Shown here: one piece after another, positions 9,405-17,560 of the stretch | Layout of the letters: every line of letters begins with the position of its first letter | Position numbering within the stretch: position 1 is the stretch's first letter | Source of the DNA: Methylobacter sp. | GTDB taxonomy: Bacteria; Pseudomonadota; Gammaproteobacteria; Methylococcales; Methylomonadaceae | Length of the DNA stretch: 64,000 bases | Reading direction: 5' to 3' | Assembly (NCBI RefSeq): GCF_030680395.1 | Contig: NZ_JAUXVR010000026.1 | Span: 1 to 64,000 of the forward strand | Translations under genes and position numbers: made by a program | The notes under the pieces: generated by a model | What the model was told of the DNA's origin: nothing | The model's input: the letters and a program-made list of their open reading frames with translations, nothing else | Databases searched by the model: none

Positions 9405-9626
9405 CTATTGTGACGCCGTTTGTTGCATGTGTATCTGCAGGCTTAACGGACGCATATCCGTCCAGACTTTTTTGATGTAATCCAGGCACGCCTGCTTGTT
9501 GCCGATTTTATCGACCGTCCGCCAGCCGCCTGGTATTTCTTTGTATTCAGGCCAAATTGAGTATTGTTCTTCGTGATTGACCACAACCCGATAAAGGGTG
9601 GTGTCTTCTTCGTCGTTCCAAGCCAT
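9405..9626 (-). CDS. MbtH family NRPS chaperone
   Basis: 73 residues. The family hallmarks are present: an N-terminal acidic stretch, E-x-Q-Y-S-I-W-P, P-G-G-W-R-T-V, and the C-terminal W-T-D-M-R-P-L-S-L. MbtH proteins bind adenylation domains of NRPSs and are often required for their solubility or activity. A CGGAGC ribosome-binding site precedes the ATG. The gene is on the opposite strand to the NRPS-side genes and 108 bases downstream of the FecI-type sigma gene, so the two may be co-transcribed. The tail after PLSL is longer and Gln/Thr-rich but otherwise unremarkable. Confidence 0.95.
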   Translation of the reverse strand: MAWNDEEDTTLYRVVVNHEEQYSIWPEYKEIPGGWRTVDKIGNKQACLDYIKKVWTDMRPLSLQIHMQQTASQ

Positions 9627-9734
9627 TATTATGCTCCGTTAATGTAATTGCTTTAAACGCACCCCGCGATTTGTTGGGATGGGCCGGTTACTTTGATGTT
9701 TACGTGTAGTAGACGATAGAAGCGTTAAAACACC

Positions 9735-10253
9735 TCAGCTGTCATGCTGATCCAGTAACTGGGTTTTGAATTGGATGCGGCAGTGCAGCAGGGCTTTGGC
9801 CATGTGTTTTTCAACGGCGCTATCGGATATGCCGAGTTCCATGGCTGTTTCGGTATAGGTCATGCCGTAAACTCTATTCAGGATAAATATCTCCTGAGTG
9901 CGCAAAGGCAATTCATCTAATATCCGCTTGATGGCGGTCAACCTTTCGTCAATGGATACGAGTTTTTCGGCAGAGGGGAATTCGCTTGGCGGGAGTAGGG
10001 ACTGGTCTTTCGTCTGTTGGTAGTTTTCCGTTACTTTTCGATGCTTGATGTGATCGTACGCAAGGTTTTTGGCGACTCTGAACAGAAAACCGCGCGGATG
10101 ATCGATCGTTTGTTTTTGTGCTTCTCGGAAAAAAATAATGAAGCTTTCTTGTGCAATGTCGGCGGCTATATCCGGGCAGTTGACAATCCGGGTCAAATGA
10201 AACTGCAATTCGGACTGGTGATTTAAGTAAATGGCTTCTATGTTCAAGTTCAA
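9735..10253 (-). CDS. RNA polymerase ECF sigma factor, FecI type
   Basis: 172 residues with region 2 (about 10-75, including D-I-A-Q-E-S-F and the P-R-G-F-L-F-R-V-A-K-N segment typical of FecI-like iron-starvation factors) and region 4 (about 110-165, helix-turn-helix around M-T-Y-T-E-T-A-M-E-L-G-I-S). Such factors redirect RNA polymerase to siderophore receptor and biosynthesis promoters when released or activated by FecR. The FecR partner is probably the gene at 15733-16707 rather than an immediate neighbour. No Fur box is obvious upstream. Confidence 0.93.
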   Translation of the reverse strand: MNLNIEAIYLNHQSELQFHLTRIVNCPDIAADIAQESFIIFFREAQKQTIDHPRGFLFRVAKNLAYDHIKHRKVTENYQQTKDQSLLPPSEFPSAEKLVSIDERLTAIKRILDELPLRTQEIFILNRVYGMTYTETAMELGISDSAVEKHMAKALLHCRIQFKTQLLDQHDS

Positions 10254-11057
10254 ATCCCTCTTCGTTGTTGTTAAGACTGTTTACCTTGTTGTTACGCTTT
10301 CGGCATCGGAATAAGGTGGGCGGGTCTAACAGCGTTAGAGACTTGCGTTGGCAAACAGCTAAAGCGCCATATATTGGGTTGCATAAGCATAGGTGATTCC
10401 ATGGTCTCTGCTTTGTTAGTTAGCGGTTATCGGTACACAGGTAAGTAGCTGGTATCAAACCGGGTAAGTCGGTGAATATTGCCGTCAAGGCATGTTTTTT
10501 GTTTGTTGGCATGCCTGCGCGCGATGCTCTCAAAGTCAGCCTGTTGTCCTGAATGCATTGCGCCGGCTATAGTGAACAAAGCAATGAATGTGCCATTTTT
10601 ATGTCTGACTAATTTCAATGGGTTAGAAGTTTATTTGAGGACGGGCTTTAAAAAGCGAGGCAGATGATGCAGTGATAATGCGGCATATAACATAGTTTAA
10701 TTAAAGGCGACGCCGGCGTTGAATGGCATGGGGCGCTTTACTGCGTTCAGCACATCCTGCGCAGTTGCACGGGTGGTTCATGAGTATTTTTTAGCGAAAG
10801 GATGAGGTTAAACAAGGCTTAAGGCGTCCTATTACCAGTACTCGGTCAGTCTTGTTATGTCGCGTAAAAATTGTTTAGCTCAGCGTAAACCTGCTCATCT
10901 TATTCGACAAGCTCATGACGAACGGATTTACTTTGTCCGGTCAAAATAGAATTGACTGAATACTAAACCTGTTGTGGCTTTGATGCCGGATATGCGGCAT
11001 AGAATTTGTTCTAACGCATTGAGTTATGTGTACGCAAGCTTAAAGGAAAAATAGTTT
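10254..11057. other. Long intergenic region between sigma-factor gene and ABC exporter
   Basis: About 800 bases between divergent genes. Apart from one copy of a palindromic repeat (10835-10966) and a small hairpin at 10325-10339, nothing coding is supported. Short open frames on both strands at 10427-10667 have no ribosome-binding site or recognisable protein. It should contain the promoters of both flanking genes; no Fur consensus was found by eye. Confidence 0.5.
10835..10966. repeat. MITE-like palindromic repeat, copy 1
   Basis: Starts with CCAGTACTCGGTCAGT and ends with its approximate reverse complement (ATTGACTGAATACT). The body, including TTGTTATGTCGYGTAAAAATTG, TTAGCTCAGCGTAAA, TTCGACAAGCTCATGA, GAACGGATTTACTT and GTCAAAATAGA, is shared nearly word for word with the copy at 27497-27649. 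It has no coding capacity. Confidence 0.7.
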
Positions 11058-12686
11058 ATGTTAGTTTTTTTATGCCGCTCTTCCCGGCTAACGGTTGTTG
11101 GCGTAATGCTTGCCGGTATTATCAGCGGTTTAAGCAGTGCAGCCTTGGTGGCGCTGATTAATTCGACGTTGTCGAATGCTTTGGATGCCAGGCTTTTGCC
11201 ATGGCTGTTTGGCGGATTGTCTATTGCGGTATTGACCAGCGGTTTTCTATCCCATTATCTGCTCAAACGGCTCAGCGCTAAAATTATTTGCGATCTTCGT
11301 ATCCACATCAGCCGCTTGATTCTAGCCGCGCCTTATCCTTATCTGCAAAAGCTCGGCAAGTCGGCGTTATTGGCTAATTTGACTGAGGACATCGCGGCGA
11401 TTGCCAATGCCAGTCAATTATTGCCGGTAGTCTGCATTAATTTTGTGGTTGTGGCGGGCAGTATGGCCTATCTGAGCTGGCTGTCCTGGCAGTTGGCGCT
11501 GGTTTTGGGTGGAGTGATTGCATTCGGCGTATTGAGTTCCAGTCTGTTCAGAGAATGGCCGAAAGAAGCCGTGTTCAAGGCGCGGGAGGAATACGATGTA
11601 CTCAGCAGCGATTTTCGGGCTTTGACGGAAGGTATTCGCGAGCTGAAATTGCACCGGCAGCGTAGCGACGCATTTATGGCGCAGTCGTTGGCGGTCAGCG
11701 CCGAGACCTATAGCCGTTACTCTTTTCGGGGCGCAGTGGCTTATTTATGGGTTAATCAGTGGGCGCAGCTATTGTATTATTTAGCTATTGGCGTGATCCT
11801 CTATGTTTTTCCGGCTTGGCAAGCGATCGACCGGGAAGTGATCGGCGGCTATGCGCTGGTGTTTTTGTTTATGATGACCCCGTTGACCCTACTCACCACC
11901 AGTTTGCCGATTTTCAGCGGTGCCAAGGTGTCGCTGCAAAAAGTCGGACAGCTCGGCGACCAGCTCAAAAGACAAACGGTACCGGTCGATGTGCCTGATA
12001 AAAAAACCGAGGTTTGCGCAATGTTTTCAGGACTGTCGCTACAAGGTGTGACGCACAGTTTTCACCGGGAAAAGGAAAATCGCAATTTTATCTTGGGGCC
12101 TGTCGACCTGGACTTTAAGCCAGGGGAACTGGTATTTTTAATTGGCGGTAATGGTAGCGGCAAGACCACGCTGGCAATGCTGCTGATCGGGCTTTACATG
12201 CCGGAGCAAGGGCTAATTCGCTGGAACGGCAAGGTCGTTGATGACTGTAACCGGGATGATTACCTGCAAAACTTCTCGGTGATTTTTTCGGATTTTTATT
12301 TGTTTGACGAGCTGTATGGGGTCGATAACCAGAACGCACTCGTCGACGATTATTTGCAGCGCCTGCACTTACACCATAAAGTGCGGGTTGAGAACGGCCG
12401 GTTTTCTTCGGTGAACTTGTCTCAAGGCCAGCGCAAACGTTTGGCGCTATTGGTCGCTTATCTTGAAGATCGGCCTTTTTATGTTTTCGACGAGTGGGCT
12501 GCAGACCAGGACCCCGAGTTCAAGCATTTATTCTATACGGAATTACTGCCGGCCTTGAAAGCCCGAGGCAAAACAGTTTTGATTATCAGCCATGACGATC
12601 GCTATTTCTATTTGGCGGATCGCTGTATCAAGCTGGAAGAAGGTCGGATTATAGCCACGGAAAAGCCCGTAGCAGTCAGCAACTAG
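11058..12686 (+). CDS. Cyclic-peptide/siderophore exporter, ABC transporter with fused membrane and ATPase domains (PvdE/SyrD type)
   Basis: 542 residues. The N-terminal 300 residues contain about six membrane segments. The ATPase domain has Walker A (GGNGSGKTT, about 363-371), the signature LSQGQRKRL and Walker B ending in F-D-E-W-A-A-D-Q-D-P, the variant seen in the cyclic peptide exporter family (SyrD, PvdE). AAAGGA precedes the ATG. In pyoverdine producers PvdE moves the acylated precursor into the periplasm, where PvdQ removes the acyl chain. The next gene here is a PvdQ-like acylase, so the same export-then-trim order is inferred for this locus. Confidence 0.92.
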   Translation: MLVFLCRSSRLTVVGVMLAGIISGLSSAALVALINSTLSNALDARLLPWLFGGLSIAVLTSGFLSHYLLKRLSAKIICDLRIHISRLILAAPYPYLQKLGKSALLANLTEDIAAIANASQLLPVVCINFVVVAGSMAYLSWLSWQLALVLGGVIAFGVLSSSLFREWPKEAVFKAREEYDVLSSDFRALTEGIRELKLHRQRSDAFMAQSLAVSAETYSRYSFRGAVAYLWVNQWAQLLYYLAIGVILYVFPAWQAIDREVIGGYALVFLFMMTPLTLLTTSLPIFSGAKVSLQKVGQLGDQLKRQTVPVDVPDKKTEVCAMFSGLSLQGVTHSFHREKENRNFILGPVDLDFKPGELVFLIGGNGSGKTTLAMLLIGLYMPEQGLIRWNGKVVDDCNRDDYLQNFSVIFSDFYLFDELYGVDNQNALVDDYLQRLHLHHKVRVENGRFSSVNLSQGQRKRLALLVAYLEDRPFYVFDEWAADQDPEFKHLFYTELLPALKARGKTVLIISHDDRYFYLADRCIKLEEGRIIATEKPVAVSN

Positions 12687-12700
12687 GAAAGGATGTATTC

Positions 12701-12751
12701 ACCACGAAGACACGAAGGACACGAAGTTTTCACTCTGTTTTTCTTCGTGTC
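12701..12751. repeat. CACGAAG-type inverted repeat, copy A
   Basis: ACCACGAAGACACGAAGGAC at its left end is partly complementary to the TTCTTCGTGT end around a T-rich centre. Two related copies lie at 12923-12994 and 18330-18392. Confidence 0.65.
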
Positions 12752-12759
12752 GCATGGCT

Positions 12760-12782
12760 GGACGGGGCATGTTGCCCTGTCC
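12760..12782 (+). terminator. Hairpin downstream of exporter gene
   Basis: GGACGGGGCA (12760-12769) pairs with TGCCCTGTCC (12773-12782) with one G-T pair. It is followed by GAAGTGTTTTTGAG, so it could terminate the exporter transcript. Confidence 0.45.
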
Positions 12783-12831
12783 GAAGTGTTTTTGAGGTGA
12801 TTATAACGTAGCTAGTTAGGTTGAAACGTTA

Positions 12832-12856
12832 GGGACGGGGTTGCAAACCCCGTCCC
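12832..12856. repeat. Perfect palindrome GGGACGGGG...CCCCGTCCC
   Basis: Nine-base arms at 12832-12840 and 12848-12856 around TTGCAAA. Same style as the hairpin at 9368-9389. Function unknown; it forms part of a 350-base gene-free stretch (12687-13035) made almost wholly of short palindromes. Confidence 0.6.
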
Positions 12857-12922
12857 GCTCAGTAGCATAACCACGAACGACTTGTATGGATGTAAGAGGT
12901 AGAGCAACGTATGGAGCAGTTG

Positions 12923-12994
12923 CCAAGACACGAAGGGCACGAAGTTTTACTTTGTTTTTCTTCGTGTCCTTCGTGTCCTTCGTGTCTTCGTGGT
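12923..12994. repeat. CACGAAG-type inverted repeat, copy B
   Basis: Left arm CCAAGACACGAAGGGCACGA and right arm with three tandem CTTCGTGT-like units ending in CTTCGTGGTGAT. The right arm has one more unit than copies A and C, as expected from slippage. Confidence 0.7.
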
Positions 12995-13035
12995 GATAAT
13001 CTTTTAAGTTTTTTAATCGCATTTCATAGTATTGG

Positions 13036-15435
13036 ATGGCAATGGCGAATATTCGAAAATCTGTTTTGTATACCTGTCTGGGGCTGGCAAGTCTGGCGGC
13101 GATCGCTGTCGGCGGCGGTTTCTGGGTTTTGCATAAGTCCCTGCCGCAACTTGACGGCACGGTGAAGCTGGAACGGCTTACCGCGGAGGTTCGCGTACAT
13201 ACCGATGCGCACGGCATTCCGGTCATTGACGCCGCTAACCGTGCCGATGCGGTTCGGGCGCTGGGCTATGTCACCGCCCGAGACCGCCTGTTTCAGATGG
13301 AACTGATGCGGCGCAAAAATGCCGGGCGCTTGGCGGAAATCTTTGGCGACATCGCGCTGGACAGCGACATCAAGGCCCGAACCTACGGTTTTCATCGGGA
13401 GGCAAAAGCGATCCTGGCGAAACTGCCGCAGGATCATCTGCATTATCTGCAAAGCTATGCCGACGGCGTCAACAGCTATATGGCCGAATCCGGCAAACTG
13501 CCTTTCGAGTTTACGCTATTGAGCTATCAGCCGGAGCCTTGGACAGCCGAGGACAGCCTGCTGGTGGTATTAGGCATGTGTGAAACCTTGACTGCCGGTG
13601 AGGAGCGCAGCGAACGCATGCTGAGCGTGATGGAAAAAACCTTGCCGGATGCCGCCGTGCGTTTTCTGACGCCGGATACCGATCCTTACACCGAATCATT
13701 ACTGAAACAGGCTGAATCGTTGCGTCCGGCGCAGGCGATTCCGGTCGAGGCTTTGGCAACCGCATTGGCTCATCAGCCGATGGATAAAACCTTGTTGGCG
13801 CAGACGGTGCAGCAGTCCGATTTCATGGTCGGTTCCAATGCCTGGGCGGTCAGCGGCAAGAAGACCTGGGACGGTCGGGCCATTCTGGCTAACGATATGC
13901 ATTTGGGCCTATCGGTGCCCAATATCTGGTACCGCGTCGAGTTGAACTACGGCGACACGCATGCCGCAGGCGTAATTTTACCGGGCACACCCTTGATAAT
14001 CGTCGGCAGCAATCGGCATATTGCCTGGGGGGCCACCAACCTGACCGGCGATTTCCTGGATCTGGTACAGCTTGAGATTAATCCCGCCAATCCCGATCAA
14101 TACCGGGTAGGCGAACAATGGCAAGGCTTTGACGAATACCCGGAAACCATCCTCGTCAAGGGCGGGGAGGCCAAACAGGTCATGGTCAAGCAGACGCGTT
14201 GGGGGCCGGTTGCCAACCAGCCGTTGCTGGATAAATCGGTGGCAATTCATTGGGCGGCGCTGGATGCCGATGCCATCAACTTGAATATGTTTGACTTGGA
14301 GCAAGGCGAAATCCTGGAGCAAGCGGTAAAAGTCGTCAACAGCAGCGGCGGCCCGCAGTTGAATGTGTTGCTGGCCGACGACAAAGGCCGCATTGCCTGG
14401 ACATTGATGGGCAAAATCCCCAAGCGCTTCGGCAATGACGGTTTGGTCAGTCGCTCATGGGCGGACGGCAATGTGGGCTGGAACGGTTATATCGAACCCG
14501 AACATTTGCCGCGCGTCATCGATCCGCCCGAGGGCATCCTGGTGTCGGCCAACGACCGCCGTCTGGGCAAAAATTACCCGTATGTCATCGGCCACCAGTT
14601 CGGCAACGGCTACCGCGCCTACAGGATTACCCGGCAACTTGCGCAAATGCCCAAGATCGGCGAATGGGCCATGTTCGATTTGCAACTGGATACCGAAAGC
14701 GAGTTTTATGGCTTCTATCAGCAGTTGGCCCTGACCAGTCTGACCGCCGAAGCCATTGCCGGGCAAGCGGATTTGGCCGGGGTACGAGACTATTTGCTGG
14801 CCTGGAACGGGCGGGCTGATGTCGACAGCCTGGGTTTTGCGTTGCTGGTCGAGTTTCGCAAGCAATTGATCGAATCGGTATTTACGCCGTTTTTATCGGC
14901 CAGCCGGCAAGCCGATAAAAACTTCAGTTATGCGTGGACGTATATCGATACGCCGTTGCAAGCCCTGCTGAACGAAAAGCCCTTGCATGCACTGCCCGAT
15001 ACGGCGCATTACCGGAACTGGGACGACTTTATTTTGGGGCAATTGAAACACAGTCTTCAGCGAGTGCAAGCCCGGCAGCCGGAGGTGGCGCTAATGGCGT
15101 TGAACTGGGGCAGGCTGAACAAGGTCAAGCAAACGCATCCGTTTTCAAAGGCGATGCCGATACTGAGCGCTTTGCTGGATATGCCGGAGGAGGCATTGCC
15201 GGGTTGTGCTTTTTGCGTTCGCGCGGCGGGGCCGGGTTTTGGAGCCAGCCAGCGGCTGGTGGTTGCGCCGGGCCATTTTGAAGACGCCATTCTGCATATG
15301 CCCGGCGGCCAATCAGGTCAGCCCTTGTCGCCTTATTACCGGGACCAGCAGGACTATTGGCTCAAAGGCTTGGCGATGGCATTGACAGCAGGAAAGTCCG
15401 AACACATGCTGTTGTTACAACCGCATGACGATTAA
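13036..15435 (+). CDS. Penicillin-amidase family (Ntn-hydrolase) acylase, PvdQ/acyl-homoserine-lactone acylase-like
   Basis: 799 residues. A hydrophobic N-terminus (about 8-30) is a signal peptide or anchor, so the enzyme acts in the periplasm. The precursor layout is alpha chain, spacer and beta chain; the beta chain should start at Ser267 in the motif M-V-G-S-N-A-W, where the new N-terminal serine is the nucleophile. Further conserved motifs: ANDMHLGLSVPNIWY, and a later ANDRRLG region with an asparagine at the expected catalytic position. Members cleave amides, including the fatty-acyl group of pyoverdine precursor (PvdQ) and acyl-homoserine lactones. The adjacent PvdE-like exporter favours siderophore maturation. 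Both ATG 13036 and ATG 13042 are possible starts. Confidence 0.9.
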   Translation: MAMANIRKSVLYTCLGLASLAAIAVGGGFWVLHKSLPQLDGTVKLERLTAEVRVHTDAHGIPVIDAANRADAVRALGYVTARDRLFQMELMRRKNAGRLAEIFGDIALDSDIKARTYGFHREAKAILAKLPQDHLHYLQSYADGVNSYMAESGKLPFEFTLLSYQPEPWTAEDSLLVVLGMCETLTAGEERSERMLSVMEKTLPDAAVRFLTPDTDPYTESLLKQAESLRPAQAIPVEALATALAHQPMDKTLLAQTVQQSDFMVGSNAWAVSGKKTWDGRAILANDMHLGLSVPNIWYRVELNYGDTHAAGVILPGTPLIIVGSNRHIAWGATNLTGDFLDLVQLEINPANPDQYRVGEQWQGFDEYPETILVKGGEAKQVMVKQTRWGPVANQPLLDKSVAIHWAALDADAINLNMFDLEQGEILEQAVKVVNSSGGPQLNVLLADDKGRIAWTLMGKIPKRFGNDGLVSRSWADGNVGWNGYIEPEHLPRVIDPPEGILVSANDRRLGKNYPYVIGHQFGNGYRAYRITRQLAQMPKIGEWAMFDLQLDTESEFYGFYQQLALTSLTAEAIAGQADLAGVRDYLLAWNGRADVDSLGFALLVEFRKQLIESVFTPFLSASRQADKNFSYAWTYIDTPLQALLNEKPLHALPDTAHYRNWDDFILGQLKHSLQRVQARQPEVALMALNWGRLNKVKQTHPFSKAMPILSALLDMPEEALPGCAFCVRAAGPGFGASQRLVVAPGHFEDAILHMPGGQSGQPLSPYYRDQQDYWLKGLAMALTAGKSEHMLLLQPHDD

Positions 15436-15564
15436 AAACATCATAAGCAATAGGTTTAGGTCGTTTCAATCCGCATCTGAGGGGTAAAATACCACCCGCA
15501 GACAAGCGGTCGGTGGAGCCAAGGAGGGTTGTATTGCCTACACAGCGCTGTCAAGTTTTACTAA

Positions 15565-15586
15565 TCTCCCTAACGGAGAGGTTTTT
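15565..15586 (+). terminator. Possible terminator after acylase gene
   Basis: TCTCC (15565-15569) and GGAGA (15575-15579) form a short stem followed by GGTTTTT. The stem is only five pairs, so support is weak. Confidence 0.35.
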
Positions 15587-15604
15587 GGCCACAAGGGAAT
15601 ATTG

Positions 15605-15736
15605 ATGAATACTATGCAACGCAACTCTTTAGCGCTTTCATCTGAGGGCTATGGGTGCAATTGTGTCGCCGGTTGGGTGGCTGGTTTATCCGGCTGCGGA
15701 GAGCTTTCTATGCATAAACCGAGTAGTTATCTATGA
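15605..15736 (+). CDS. Small 43-residue ORF translationally coupled to fecR
   Basis: Too short for routine gene callers. AAGGGA at about 15593-15598 lies seven bases before the ATG at 15605. The frame encodes 43 residues and stops at 15734-15736, so its TGA overlaps the FecR start ATG (ATGA junction). The protein has a Cys/Gly-rich middle, S-E-G-Y-G-C-N-C-V-A-G-W-V-A-G-L-S-G-C-G, with no transmembrane segment or known motif. It may be a leader peptide that tunes FecR translation, or a small peptide in its own right. There is no similarity evidence, so it remains a candidate. Confidence 0.4.
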   Translation: MNTMQRNSLALSSEGYGCNCVAGWVAGLSGCGELSMHKPSSYL

Positions 15737-16707
15737 AACAGGAAAACGAAAACAACAGTTTGGAATCCGGGCTTGATAACGACCTTGACGAGCAAGCAGT
15801 GACCTGGTTTATACGGTTGCGGGCCGATAATGTTTCCAGCGAGGAAAAAACGTCATTTCTCCGATGGCTGAATCAGGACGATACGCATCGCGACGCCTTT
15901 AATGAAGTCAGCAAGCTATGGGGCGATGCCGATCTGTTGCAAGCGCTTGGCGAAACCGCCCGGAAACGTCGCATAACACCGCATAAAAAAACCACAGCCA
16001 GTTTCAAATTGCCGCTGGCGATGGCCGCCTGTCTGGCTTTGGGCTTGCTGTTTAACAACGAGCTGTGGATCTTGCTGCAAGGCGATTATTCGACCCAGGT
16101 GGGCGAACGTAAAACCGTCTATTTCGATGACGGTTCTACCGCGATGCTCAATACCGACACCGCTATCGCGGTCAGTATGGATGGCCCGCAACGCAGGATC
16201 GAACTATTGAAAGGCGAGGTTTACTTTGAGGTCAAACCCGACCCCAATCGGCCGTTCATTGTTCAGGCCGATCATTCGACGACTCGTGTGCTGGGAACCC
16301 GGTTTTTCGTGCATGAAAGGAGCCATAGCGACGAAGTCAAAGTCGTGTCCGGCCGGGTGGAAGTAACCGATCGGCGCACCTTGAAGCAGCCGTTGATTCT
16401 GCATGATCGCGAGGCTGTATCGGTCGATGCCGCAGGACTGGGTGAGACCCTGCTGCTGGATTCGGCGCTGGCAACCTCCTGGGTGAACGGTTTTCTGGCG
16501 TTTGAGAATGCCCCCCTGGAAAGCGTCATCAACCAGATTCTTCGCTACAGAGCCGGTTTGGTGGTTTACAGGGACAATAATTTGCGTGAACTCAAAATCA
16601 ATGGACGCATCAATTTGCGTGAGTCGGACGACATGCTGAAAGTTTTGGAAAAAAACCTGTCGGTAAAGATGACTTATCTGACCGACTGGCTGGTGATTGT
16701 CGGCTAA
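15733..16707 (+). CDS. FecR-type anti-sigma factor / transmembrane signal sensor
   Basis: 324 residues. An N-terminal cytoplasmic domain of the DUF4880 type (about 20-70, with W-F-I-R-L-R-A and F-L-R-W-L-N) binds the sigma factor. One membrane segment lies at about 95-115. The periplasmic FecR domain (about 118-215) has V-G-E-R-K-T-V, L-L-K-G-E-V-Y-F-E-V and V-L-G-T-R-F. A C-terminal STN-like region (about 245-320) contacts the receptor's signalling domain in known systems. The likely partners are the FecI-type sigma factor at 9735-10253 and the STN receptor at 2243-4771. The start overlaps the stop of a small upstream frame. Confidence 0.92.
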   Translation: MKQENENNSLESGLDNDLDEQAVTWFIRLRADNVSSEEKTSFLRWLNQDDTHRDAFNEVSKLWGDADLLQALGETARKRRITPHKKTTASFKLPLAMAACLALGLLFNNELWILLQGDYSTQVGERKTVYFDDGSTAMLNTDTAIAVSMDGPQRRIELLKGEVYFEVKPDPNRPFIVQADHSTTRVLGTRFFVHERSHSDEVKVVSGRVEVTDRRTLKQPLILHDREAVSVDAAGLGETLLLDSALATSWVNGFLAFENAPLESVINQILRYRAGLVVYRDNNLRELKINGRINLRESDDMLKVLEKNLSVKMTYLTDWLVIVG

Positions 16708-16882
16708 GGCGACTATGCTCCTTACACTGCTCGGCGATGTGTCCATGAAAGACACAAAAGATACTCCCGGAATCGAGTATTTGCCGGTTCTTCCGGGTGC
16801 AAAACTTCCTCATAGCCGCTGCTGCATTGCTCAAAACAAGCGTTCAGCGATAATAGCGACTCCCGACTCAAAGCACAGATAA

Positions 16883-17539
16883 TTATAGCGAAGTCAGTAC
16901 CTCAAACACCGCCAGTCCAAGCGAGGTCAGCGCCAGCCCGGCCATAGCCAAGCGCGAACCGTGTAGCTTGGTCCATAGTAAAAGGCCGGTCAGGGAAAGA
17001 AACACCAAACCGCCTGCCAGCGTATCGACCAACAGTATCCATGCCGTTCCCATGCCAACACCTCTGTGCAATCGGGTGATGAATGCGAATCCATTGGCAT
17101 CCTGACGTTTTACCGAAACAAAAGTATTACCTACCCAGTATTCGGCATTAAGAGACTGTTGCGGAGTGTGAAAATCCACCCGCCACTGGCTGGGCTGCTG
17201 GATGTTTTGATCGGCCCAGATGACGGTTTTTTCCGGTTCAGTGGTAACTTTGCCGGGTTCCCGGTCGATGCTTAGCTGTACTTGCAGCCATTTTGCCAAG
17301 GCTTTGGCATCGGCCGGAAGCGGTGTGGGTAAGGCCAGTTCGATTTGCGACTGTTCCATGTGCGCTGCCGGAATTTTCATCACCGCGCGGTGGTTGAGTA
17401 AAATCCCGCTAACGCCGAATAACAAACCCAACGCCGCTCCCCACAGTCCGACCCAGGCATGGAGTCGACGCAGCCATTTGAGCCATTGAATGCGTTTGGA
17501 TTTCCGGATCAATATCTCCGGATTCTGTATATTCGTCAT
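16883..17539 (-). CDS. PepSY-associated membrane protein (PiuB-like)
   Basis: 218 residues with an N-terminal membrane segment (about 28-52), a periplasmic domain, and two more hydrophobic segments (about 165-185 and 195-215). The R-x-L-H motif near residues 25-28 and L-H-R-G-V-G at about 157 are typical histidine-containing features of PepSY_TM proteins. It is the last gene of the minus-strand group receptor-PiuC-PepSY, 21 bases after the dioxygenase gene, the same content as the Pseudomonas piu locus. A role in handling ferric siderophore or iron in the periplasm is inferred. Confidence 0.82.
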   Translation of the reverse strand: MTNIQNPEILIRKSKRIQWLKWLRRLHAWVGLWGAALGLLFGVSGILLNHRAVMKIPAAHMEQSQIELALPTPLPADAKALAKWLQVQLSIDREPGKVTTEPEKTVIWADQNIQQPSQWRVDFHTPQQSLNAEYWVGNTFVSVKRQDANGFAFITRLHRGVGMGTAWILLVDTLAGGLVFLSLTGLLLWTKLHGSRLAMAGLALTSLGLAVFEVLTSL

Positions 17540-17560
17540 TATGATGATCTCCGTTCGTTG

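Noticed and set aside
10427-10667. Short frames of about 62 residues on both strands upstream of the sigma-factor gene
   Set aside because: No ribosome-binding sites and no conserved features; they overlap each other.
12950-12994. Tandem CTTCGTGT units resembling a tiny repeat array
   Set aside because: Units of 8-10 bases with no spacers; not a CRISPR array.
15470-15560. Purine-rich segment before the small frame, looking like a structured leader
   Set aside because: No known riboswitch core could be matched by eye.
16204-16755. 183-residue open frame antisense to fecR
   Set aside because: Shadow of the fecR reading frame; composition is not protein-like.
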